DNA from: Gemmiger_A avium
GTDB lineage: Bacteria; Bacillota; Clostridia; Oscillospirales; Ruminococcaceae
DNA length: 13,965 nt
Reading direction: 5' to 3'
Assembly (NCBI GenBank): GCA_019114585.1
Contig: DXFE01000045.1
Coordinates: forward strand, 1-13,965
Made by a program: the position numbers and the translations under genes. Of this stretch, positions 1 through 5,410 are shown piece by piece (the first letter of the stretch is position 1; every line of letters begins with the position of its first letter). The notes below the pieces were generated by a model. That model ran no database searches. It worked only from the letters and a program-made list of their open reading frames with translations, and had not been told where the DNA came from.

Positions 1-182
1 GATGACAGAGATATGTACAGTTCCTGCGCCATTTCACCCATTGTCATAGCCTGTCGGATCAGCAATCGCAAAATCTCCAATCGCACCGGGGAGGACAACG
101 CCTTTGCAATGCTGCAGGTTCTGTCAATGTCTGTAAGGTCAAGTCGGAACGAATGTTTTCCATGCTGATGTTCCATTTGCAT
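1..182 (-). CDS. ArsR-like winged-helix regulator, N-terminal part (runs off the window)
   Basis: Only about 60 N-terminal residues are inside the window; the gene continues past base 1. The protein starts MQMEHQHGKHSFRLDL, and residues ~24-60 read AKALSSPVRLEILRLL...GEMAQELYISLSS. This matches the first helices and the start of the recognition region of ArsR/SmtB-type winged helices, which usually repress their own operon by binding a dyad near the promoter. ATG at 182 is chosen because AGGAAAGGA lies a few bases upstream; a second in-frame ATG at 176 is also possible. A strong promoter lies at 234-261. The ligand cannot be judged: metal-binding cysteines or histidines, if any, would mostly lie outside the window. 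The N-terminal His cluster (HQHGKH) is visible, but too little is present to call it a metal site. Confidence 0.7.
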   Translation of the reverse strand, partial: MQMEHQHGKHSFRLDLTDIDRTCSIAKALSSPVRLEILRLLIRQAMTMGEMAQELYISLS

Positions 183-233
183 CAATTCCTTTCCTGTTCA
201 AAGGCCCCTCGCACATTCATTTGGTTATATTTT

Positions 234-261
234 ATTATACAGGAGGCGGCGAACAGGTCAA
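234..261 (-). promoter_or_regulatory. Sigma-70-like promoter of the ArsR-like gene
   Basis: On the minus strand -35 TTGACC (256-261) and -10 TATAAT (234-239) are separated by 16 bp, a near-consensus promoter with a predicted start near 227 and a ~45-nt leader. An 8-bp direct repeat TTCATTTG occurs on both sides of it (plus-strand positions 216-223 and 277-284). It could be chance or part of an operator. Confidence 0.7.
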
Positions 262-312
262 ACCCATTTTCTTCCGTTCATTTGTTTGCTGTTACTTATT
301 TGTTTCCTGAAA

Positions 313-348
313 GCAAACGCCCGGGACTATCCGTTCCCAGGCGTTTGC
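313..348 (-). terminator. Intrinsic terminator of the MerR gene
   Basis: Arms 313-326 and 335-348 are complementary over 14 positions with one mismatch, which becomes a G-U pair when read from the minus strand. The loop is 8 nt. Read leftwards, it lies ten bases past the stop codon at 358 and is followed by TTTC and an A/T-rich stretch, so the U-run is modest. Confidence 0.7.
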
Positions 349-357
349 TCTATTGGT

Positions 358-1116
358 TTATTTTGCCCAGCAGTCCACCGCATCCCGCAGAAACTGCGCG
401 CAGCCGGGCACGGCCCGGTCGTAGTAGGCGGTGAACCGCTCGTCCAGCACATACAGCTGGGCGATGCCCCGGTGTTTTGCGGGCGTCAGGTCTTTTACCG
501 TCACCGCCAGCCAGCGGCGGTGCAGTTCATACAATGCCTTTCCCTCCTCGCTGTCGGGGCTAAGGCCGGTGGTCACGGCAGCTTCCAGACGGCGGCGCAA
601 CTCCGCGTCCAGTTCGTTCCAGGCGTCGTACTGCTCCCGGCTCAGCCCCATCACGCTGGCGTTGGCGGCGTCCACCGCTCCGTCCCCGTATTTTGCCCGG
701 GCTTCTTTGCCGTGGGCGGCTTCGTTGTCCGCCACCAGCTTTTCCTTAAAGGCGGCGAATTTCTTCTCATCCTCCATGGTTTCCTTCCTTTCCTCGCAGC
801 CGATGGTCTCCTCCACCGACCGGATCAGCGTTTCCAGCCGCGTTTTCTGCGCCTGCAAGGCGGCCAAATGCTCCCGCAGCGCGGCCAGGCGGTCAAAGGA
901 GGGCATGTCCAGACAGTCCTTGATGCGGGCCAGCTCCACCCCGAGGGCCCGGTAGTACAGAATATCCTGCAGCCGGTCCACCTGGGCCGGGCCGTAGTAG
1001 CGGTAGCCGCTTTCCGCCACCCGGCCGGGCTTGAGCAGACCGATCTCGTCGTACCAGCGCAGGGTGCGGGTGGACACCCCCGACAGGCGCGACAGTTCCC
1101 GGATGGAATATTCCAT
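358..1116 (-). CDS. TipAL-type MerR transcriptional regulator with TipAS ligand-binding domain
   Basis: 252 residues, close to the usual length of the TipAL family. Residues 1-70 form the MerR winged helix (YSIRELSRLSGVSTRTLRWYDEIGLL, then GYRYYGPAQVDRLQDI). A dimerisation coiled coil covers ~75-115. Residues ~125-252 look like a TipAS domain, with the conserved end HRRWL...LYVLDERFTAYYDRAVPGCAQFLRDAV. In this family the C-terminal domain captures hydrophobic or thiopeptide-like compounds, and the activator then untwists a promoter with a long spacer. The start follows AAAGGAGGG at good spacing. The gene's own promoter has the 19-bp spacer expected of MerR control, so autoregulation is likely. 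No transporter or resistance gene lies beside it in the same orientation, so its other targets, if any, are elsewhere. The inducer is unknown. Confidence 0.9.
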   Translation of the reverse strand: MEYSIRELSRLSGVSTRTLRWYDEIGLLKPGRVAESGYRYYGPAQVDRLQDILYYRALGVELARIKDCLDMPSFDRLAALREHLAALQAQKTRLETLIRSVEETIGCEERKETMEDEKKFAAFKEKLVADNEAAHGKEARAKYGDGAVDAANASVMGLSREQYDAWNELDAELRRRLEAAVTTGLSPDSEEGKALYELHRRWLAVTVKDLTPAKHRGIAQLYVLDERFTAYYDRAVPGCAQFLRDAVDCWAK

Positions 1117-1141
1117 TCTGTTCCCTCCTTTCCGCGTTTTC

Positions 1142-1172
1142 AGTGTACCAGTTGACGGTACGGCAGAGTCAA
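1142..1172 (-). promoter_or_regulatory. MerR-type promoter with 19-bp spacer and overlapping dyads
   Basis: Minus-strand -35 TTGACT (1167-1172) and -10 TACACT (1142-1147) are 19 bp apart, the spacing typical of promoters activated by MerR proteins. Two inverted repeats lie in or across the spacer: GTACC-N7-GGTAC (1145-1161) and TTGAC-N11-GTCAA (1152-1172). They are candidate half-sites for the MerR product encoded just downstream. Confidence 0.75.
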
Positions 1173-1191
1173 GGGGTCAGACGAAATTTTT

Positions 1192-1968
1192 TCAGCCCGG
1201 GTCATAGGTGGCCAGCGCCCCGCTGAGCCGGGGGATCCAGTCCGGGCCGTCGTACCCCTCGCTGGGGGCGTAAATTTCCATCCACTCCACCTTGCCGTCG
1301 CGCCATGTGCCCTGGCAGGTAAACAGGTAGGTCAGCTCATCCTGCCACACCGTCAGTTTCATTTCGGTAAACATGAACATATCATCCAGCCGGGTTCTGC
1401 CAAAATCAGCCCGTGCATCCCGGATCACCACCCCCTGTTCCCGCAGTTCGGTCAGGGTATCGTACAGACCATCGGCGCGGGCGATATACCGCTCGATCCC
1501 GTCCTCGTCGTAGTTCTCCAGCGCCTGGGCGGCGTTGCGGGCGCACAGCCAGGCGGGGATACACCGCCAGGCAAACCCGTTGCCGAACAGCAGCCCGTTC
1601 AATGTGGGCAGCACCAGAACCGCCGCCAGGCAGACCCCCAGCACCGCCAGCAGGAACCGTTTGATCAGGGCCTTGCCCCGGCGGCGCATCTCCTGTTCCG
1701 AATAGCGGATCGTCTGTTTCACGGCGCTGTCCACCGCGTCCGGCTGGGGGGCGGCGGGGGCGCGTTCCCCGGCGATCAGTTCCAGAATCGTCACATCCAG
1801 TTCCCGGGCCAGGGGTTCCAGGGTGGCAATGTCCGGGGCGCACAGGCCCCGTTCCCACTTGCTGACCGCCCGGTCGGTCACGTGCAGGCGCTGGGCCAGC
1901 TGCTGCTGGGTCAGCTGTTTTTGTTTGCGGCGTTCCCGGATCAGGGCGCCGGTTTTCTGGTTGTCCAT
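1192..1968 (-). CDS. Membrane-anchored XRE/HTH transcriptional regulator
   Basis: 258 residues. Residues ~6-66 are a Cro/C1-type helix-turn-helix (LIRERRKQKQLTQQQLAQRL, then VTDRAVSKWERG). A Lys/Arg-rich stretch (~94-103) precedes one predicted membrane segment at ~104-125. The remaining ~130 residues would lie outside the membrane and match no family I recognise. The start at 1968 is chosen because the XRE domain begins there; a longer frame to 2031 would add a proline-rich stretch and overlap the promoter. AGGAAAGG lies 11 nt upstream, slightly far. It is divergent from the LytTR/GHKL operon and shares its control region, so it may sense or modulate the same stress. No clear terminator separates it from the MerR gene 75 bp downstream, so read-through is possible. 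Confidence 0.85.
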   Translation of the reverse strand: MDNQKTGALIRERRKQKQLTQQQLAQRLHVTDRAVSKWERGLCAPDIATLEPLARELDVTILELIAGERAPAAPQPDAVDSAVKQTIRYSEQEMRRRGKALIKRFLLAVLGVCLAAVLVLPTLNGLLFGNGFAWRCIPAWLCARNAAQALENYDEDGIERYIARADGLYDTLTELREQGVVIRDARADFGRTRLDDMFMFTEMKLTVWQDELTYLFTCQGTWRDGKVEWMEIYAPSEGYDGPDWIPRLSGALATYDPG

Positions 1969-2002
1969 CCTGGGTTCATCCTTTCCTGGTTTCGGTGCTT
2001 CC

Positions 2003-2008
2003 AGTATA
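2003..2008 (-). promoter_or_regulatory. -10 element of the XRE gene promoter
   Basis: TATACT on the minus strand, about 35 bp before the XRE start codon. No good -35 is seen at 16-18 bp. Instead the G-rich repeats described at 2010-2045 occupy that position, so this promoter may be weak or depend on a regulator. Confidence 0.45.
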
Positions 2009-2009
2009 C

Positions 2010-2045
2010 CCCAACCCGGCCGAAAAAGCACCCAACCGCCGGTTG
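2010..2045. promoter_or_regulatory. Candidate LytTR-type direct repeats plus inverted repeat in the divergent control region
   Basis: CCCAACC occurs at 2010-2016 and again at 2031-2037, exactly 21 bp apart. Read on the minus strand both copies are GGTTGGG, giving 9-mers with core GTTGGG separated by 12 bp. This agrees with the known layout of LytTR binding sites: imperfect 9-bp direct repeats, core GTTNRK, 12-13 bp apart. The second copy also forms a perfect inverted repeat CAACCG-C-CGGTTG (2033-2045). The repeats lie 11-46 bp upstream of the -35 of the rightward promoter, a suitable place for activation. They also overlap the -35 position of the leftward promoter. Binding is inferred. Confidence 0.45.
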
Positions 2046-2055
2046 AGTTTTCCGC

Positions 2056-2084
2056 TTGCCGCGTTTTGCCGGGCGGTGTATACT
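2056..2084 (+). promoter_or_regulatory. Promoter of the LytTR/GHKL operon
   Basis: -35 TTGCCG (2056-2061), 17-bp spacer, -10 TATACT (2079-2084). The predicted start is near 2091, giving a ~39-nt leader before the GTG start at 2130 with AAAGGAGG at 2116-2123. Confidence 0.75.
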
Positions 2085-2129
2085 AGCAAACAGAGTATAT
2101 GCCGCCCGCCGGCACAAAGGAGGCCCACC

Positions 2130-2828
2130 GTGAATCTTTGTCTTGCCATCTGTGACGACTGCGCCGCCGACCGGGACTACCTGGCCGGGCTGGTGCGCCG
2201 CTGGGCCGCCGGCCGGGGCCATGGAGTGCAGCTGGCGCTGTACCCCTCGGCGGAGAGTTTTCTGTTCCAGTACGCGGAGGATAAGCGGGTGCAGATTTTG
2301 CTGCTGGACATCGAGATGGGCAAAATGGACGGGGTGACCATGGCCCGCACCCTGCGGCGGGAAAACGACGGGGTGCAGATCGTGTTCATCACCGGGTACT
2401 CCGACTATATCGCCGACGGCTACGAGGTGGAGGCGCTGCACTACCTGATGAAGCCGGTGGACGAGGACAAGCTGTTCGCCGTACTGGACCGGGCGGCGGA
2501 GAAGCTGCGCCGCAACGAAAAGGTGCTGACCCTGGAACTGGCCGGGGAGTTGGTGCGGCTGCCGGTGTATCAAATCCGCTGCGCCGAGGTGCAGGGCAAC
2601 TATGTGACCATCCACGCCCGGGCAGACTACACCGTCAAGATGACCCTGAGCGAACTGGAAAGCCAGCTGGACGAGAACTTTTTCCGGCTGGGGCGGTCGG
2701 CGCTGGTGAACCTGGGCAGCGTGGCCCGGGTGACCCGCACGGCGGTGACCCTGGCCGACGGCAGCACCCTGCCGCTGCCCCGGGGCGCCTATGAGCGGAT
2801 CAACCGGGCGATCATTCAAAGGGGGTAA
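2130..2828 (+). CDS. LytTR-family response regulator
   Basis: 232 residues, the normal length for AgrA/LytR-type regulators. Receiver domain at ~1-122: acidic pair D9/D10, phosphorylation site D60 in LLLDIE, T88 and K108 (LMKP), so all key residues are present. LytTR DNA-binding domain at ~130-230, with NYVTIHA, the FFRLGRSALVNLGSV core and the C-terminal LPLPRGAYERI. The GTG start at 2130 is chosen because AAAGGAGG sits 6 nt upstream and the receiver fold begins right after it; the frame stays open upstream to 1995 but would run through the promoter. The stop is 6 nt before the kinase gene, and the pair is clearly co-transcribed. LytTR proteins bind paired direct repeats; a candidate site lies upstream of its own promoter (2010-2040), suggesting autoregulation. 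Confidence 0.93.
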   Translation: MNLCLAICDDCAADRDYLAGLVRRWAAGRGHGVQLALYPSAESFLFQYAEDKRVQILLLDIEMGKMDGVTMARTLRRENDGVQIVFITGYSDYIADGYEVEALHYLMKPVDEDKLFAVLDRAAEKLRRNEKVLTLELAGELVRLPVYQIRCAEVQGNYVTIHARADYTVKMTLSELESQLDENFFRLGRSALVNLGSVARVTRTAVTLADGSTLPLPRGAYERINRAIIQRG

Positions 2829-2834
2829 CGGGAT

Positions 2835-3497
2835 ATGGGATGGTTTTCCCGGCGCATTGACCGGCAGCTGGCCGCCTACCAGCGGGAACTGATCGACACC
2901 CACTACCGGGAAGTGGAAAACATGTACCGGCAGATACGAGGCTGGCGGCACGACTACCGCAACCACATCCAGGTGATGAAGGCGCTGGCCGCAAACGGCG
3001 ACCTGGACGGGCTGAAAGCCTATCTGGATGAACTGGACACCGACCTGAACACGGTGGACACGGTGATCAAGACCGGCAACGCCATGGCGGACGCGATTTT
3101 GAACAGCAAGATCAGCCTGGCCCGGTCCCGGAACATCCCGGTGCAGGCGGACGCCCACATCCCGGTGCAGCTGCGGATGTCGGAACTGGACCTGTGCGTG
3201 ATTCTGGGCAACCTGTTCGACAACGCCATCGAGGCCAGTCTGGCGCTGCCGGAGGACCAGCGGATGATCCGCGTGTACATGGACATGAAGGGCACCCAGC
3301 TGTACATCAGCTTTACCAACTTTACAGCCAGCCGCAAACAGGCCCGGGTCGGGCGGCTGTTCCCCACCACCAAGGGAGAGGGCCACGGTTTCGGGCTGGT
3401 GCGCATCGACCAGATCATCGACCGTCTGGATGGGTACCTGAGCCGCAACAGCGAGGACGGCGCCTTTACCACCGAAATCCTGATCCCGCAGGTATAA
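2835..3497 (+). CDS. Soluble GHKL-type sensor histidine kinase
   Basis: 220 residues. H39 in WRHDYRNH is the phospho-accepting histidine in a Spo0B/AgrC-like dimerisation helix. The GHKL ATP-binding domain covers ~115-220, with N-box GNLFDNAIEA (125-134) and G-box KGEGHGFGL (180-188). AgrC-like kinases usually have 5-7 membrane helices in front of this part. Here nothing precedes the coiled coil except ~30 charged residues, so the protein looks cytoplasmic. It may read an internal signal or take its signal from a membrane partner such as the adjacent ABC transporter; this is inference. AAAGGGGG is 9 nt before the ATG, overlapping the end of the response regulator gene. It is the probable partner of that regulator. 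Confidence 0.9.
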   Translation: MGWFSRRIDRQLAAYQRELIDTHYREVENMYRQIRGWRHDYRNHIQVMKALAANGDLDGLKAYLDELDTDLNTVDTVIKTGNAMADAILNSKISLARSRNIPVQADAHIPVQLRMSELDLCVILGNLFDNAIEASLALPEDQRMIRVYMDMKGTQLYISFTNFTASRKQARVGRLFPTTKGEGHGFGLVRIDQIIDRLDGYLSRNSEDGAFTTEILIPQV

Positions 3498-3526
3498 TGC
3501 AGTTCGTCCCCCGCAGACCGCCATTC

Positions 3527-3556
3527 ATCCCCGGAAACCGCCGGGGATTTTTTCTT
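3527..3556 (+). terminator. Intrinsic terminator between the kinase gene and the ABC genes
   Basis: Perfect 8-bp stem (ATCCCCGG, 3527-3534, with CCGGGGAT, 3541-3548), a 6-nt loop and a T-run at 3548-3556 with one C. It sits 30 nt after the kinase stop and 30 nt before the first ABC gene. Transporter expression therefore needs read-through or its own promoter. Confidence 0.85.
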
Positions 3557-3557
3557 G

Positions 3558-3566
3558 TGCTAGAGT
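3558..3566 (+). promoter_or_regulatory. Possible extended -10 element for the ABC genes
   Basis: TGCTAGAGT fits an extended -10 (TG-N-TAGAGT) just after the terminator. No recognisable -35 is present, since that position is the terminator stem. This is weak evidence for a separate start about 15-20 nt before the ABC start codon. Confidence 0.25.
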
Positions 3567-3586
3567 AGGGGCAAGAGGTGAAAGCA

Positions 3587-5410
3587 ATGGAACAAACCAA
3601 AAAGCCGCGGTATTCCACGCGGCAGAACCTGGGCTTCATGCTGGGGCTTGCCTGGCAGGAGGCCAAAAGCATCCCCTTTTACTGTATCGGCATCGCCGCG
3701 GCCACGGCGGGCGGCACCATCGCCCAGCTGCTGCTGGCCCCGCTGGTGCTGCAAAAGGTGGAGAACCGCGCCCCGCTGGCCGGCCTGGCGGGCACCATCC
3801 TGCTGTTCAGTGCGGTGCTGTTTGTGCTGTACGGGCTGCGGTCCTATCTGTTTTTTAACGCCATGTACGGCCGGATCACCGTGCGGATGCAGCTGCTGCG
3901 GATGACCATGGACAAGATCGCCGGCACCTCCTTTGTCAACACGCTGGACTCCACCTTTCTCAAGCGGCTGGAACGGGCGGCCAACTCCTGCACCGATAAT
4001 TCCGAAACCGCCGAAGCGATCTGGACCACCCTGACCGACCTGCTGGCCAGCCTGCTGGGGTTTGCCGTGTATCTGGCGCTGCTGTCCGGGCTGCACCCGA
4101 CACTGCTGGCAGTGGTGATCGCCACCACGACGGCGGGCTGGCTGGTGCGGCGGCGCACCGCCCGGTGGGTCTACGACCACCGGGACGAACAGGAGCGCTA
4201 CATGGGCCAGATGCACTATCTGCGCACCACCGTCACCGGCCGGCCCTTTGCCAAGGATCTGCGCATCTTTGGCCTGCGGAGCTGGATGGACGAGGTGTGG
4301 GAACGGCTGATGCGGCTGTACCGGGATTACCTGAACCGGCTGGAGCGGCACCTGCTGTGGAACGATGTGGCCGACCTGGCGCTGACCTTTGCCCGGGATG
4401 GCATTGCCTACGCCTATCTGATCGCGCTGGCGCTGCGCCAGGGGATGCCTGCCTCCCAGTTTCTGCTCTACTTCACCGCGGTGAGCGGTTTTACCCAGTG
4501 GGTGGGCGGCATTCTGGAAAAGAGCGCCGAACTGCACCGGCAGTCATTGGAGCTGTCCCAGCTGCGGGAGGTACTGGACTGGCCGGAACCCTTCCGGCTG
4601 ACCGGCGGCACACCGGTGCCCCGCACCCCGGGCATGGCCTGCGAAATCAAGCTGGAACAGGTAAGCTACCGGTATCCCGGGGCGGAAAAAGACACCCTGC
4701 ACCGTATTGATCTTACCATCCATGCCGGGGAGAAGCTGGCCATCGTGGGGCTGAACGGCGCGGGCAAGACCACCTTGGTGCGGCTGGTCTGCGGCTTTCT
4801 GGACCCCACCGAGGGGCGGGTGCTGTTCAACGGGCAGGATGTACGCCAGCTGAACCGGCAGGACTACTACGCCCTGTTCTCGGCGGTATTCCAGGACTTT
4901 TCCCTGCTGGAGGCCAGCGTGGCGGAGAACGTGGCCCAATGCACCGAGGGCATCGACACCGATCGGGTATGGCAGTGCCTGGCCCAGGCGGGGCTGACCG
5001 AAGCCGTCCGGGCGCTGCCCGGCGGGCTGGACACCAAGCTGGGCCGAAAGGTGTACGAGGACGGGGTGGAACTGTCCGGCGGGCAGACCCAGCGGCTGAT
5101 GCTGGCCCGGGCCCTGTACAAGGACGGCCCCATCCTGGCCCTGGATGAGCCCACCGCCGCGCTGGACCCCCTGGCGGAGGACGATATCTACCACAAATAC
5201 AACGAGATGACCGCCGGGCGCACCTCGCTGTTTATCAGCCACCGGCTGGCGTCCACCCGGTTCTGTGACCGGATTCTGTTTTTGGAGGATGGCCGCATTG
5301 CCGAGCAGGGTACCCACGAGGAACTGCTGGCCCGGGGCGGCGGCTATGCTAAACTGTTCCAGGTGCAGAGCCGCTATTATCAGGAGGGAGGCGAGGCAGA
5401 TGGCGAGTAA
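3587..5410 (+). CDS. ABC exporter half-transporter (membrane domain fused to ATPase), subunit 1
   Basis: 607 residues, typical for one half of a dimeric exporter. Residues ~25-330 hold about six membrane segments (e.g. FYCIGIAAATAGGTIAQLLL, then TILLFSAVLFVLYGL). The ATPase covers ~350-600: Walker A GLNGAGKTT (~388-396), Q-loop in VFQDFS, signature LSGGQTQR (~495-502), Walker B ILALDEPTAALDP, and the H-loop His in ISHRLAS. All catalytic residues are present. The start at ATG 3587 follows AGAGGTG with a 6-nt gap; an in-frame GTG at 3578 is possible and adds three residues. It overlaps the second ABC gene by 11 nt, so the two are translationally linked. The substrate is unknown: no peptide precursor, peptidase C39 domain or modification enzyme is nearby. 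Placement after a two-component system suggests drug or antimicrobial-peptide export. Confidence 0.92.
   Translation: MEQTKKPRYSTRQNLGFMLGLAWQEAKSIPFYCIGIAAATAGGTIAQLLLAPLVLQKVENRAPLAGLAGTILLFSAVLFVLYGLRSYLFFNAMYGRITVRMQLLRMTMDKIAGTSFVNTLDSTFLKRLERAANSCTDNSETAEAIWTTLTDLLASLLGFAVYLALLSGLHPTLLAVVIATTTAGWLVRRRTARWVYDHRDEQERYMGQMHYLRTTVTGRPFAKDLRIFGLRSWMDEVWERLMRLYRDYLNRLERHLLWNDVADLALTFARDGIAYAYLIALALRQGMPASQFLLYFTAVSGFTQWVGGILEKSAELHRQSLELSQLREVLDWPEPFRLTGGTPVPRTPGMACEIKLEQVSYRYPGAEKDTLHRIDLTIHAGEKLAIVGLNGAGKTTLVRLVCGFLDPTEGRVLFNGQDVRQLNRQDYYALFSAVFQDFSLLEASVAENVAQCTEGIDTDRVWQCLAQAGLTEAVRALPGGLDTKLGRKVYEDGVELSGGQTQRLMLARALYKDGPILALDEPTAALDPLAEDDIYHKYNEMTAGRTSLFISHRLASTRFCDRILFLEDGRIAEQGTHEELLARGGGYAKLFQVQSRYYQEGGEADGE

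Noticed and set aside
215..284. TTCATTTG direct repeat flanking the ArsR promoter as an operator
   Set aside because: Eight bases 61 bp apart in an AT-rich gap can arise by chance, and ArsR sites are normally dyads.
286..1155. 289-codon plus-strand frame
   Set aside because: It is antisense to the MerR gene and overlaps the terminator and promoter of that gene.
1941..3524. 527-codon minus-strand frame across the divergent promoter
   Set aside because: It would be antisense to both two-component genes and cover two promoters; composition is shadow-like.
3498..3586. Possible signal-peptide (AgrD-like) gene between kinase and transporter
   Set aside because: The gap is 89 bp and filled by a terminator; no small frame with a ribosome site exists.
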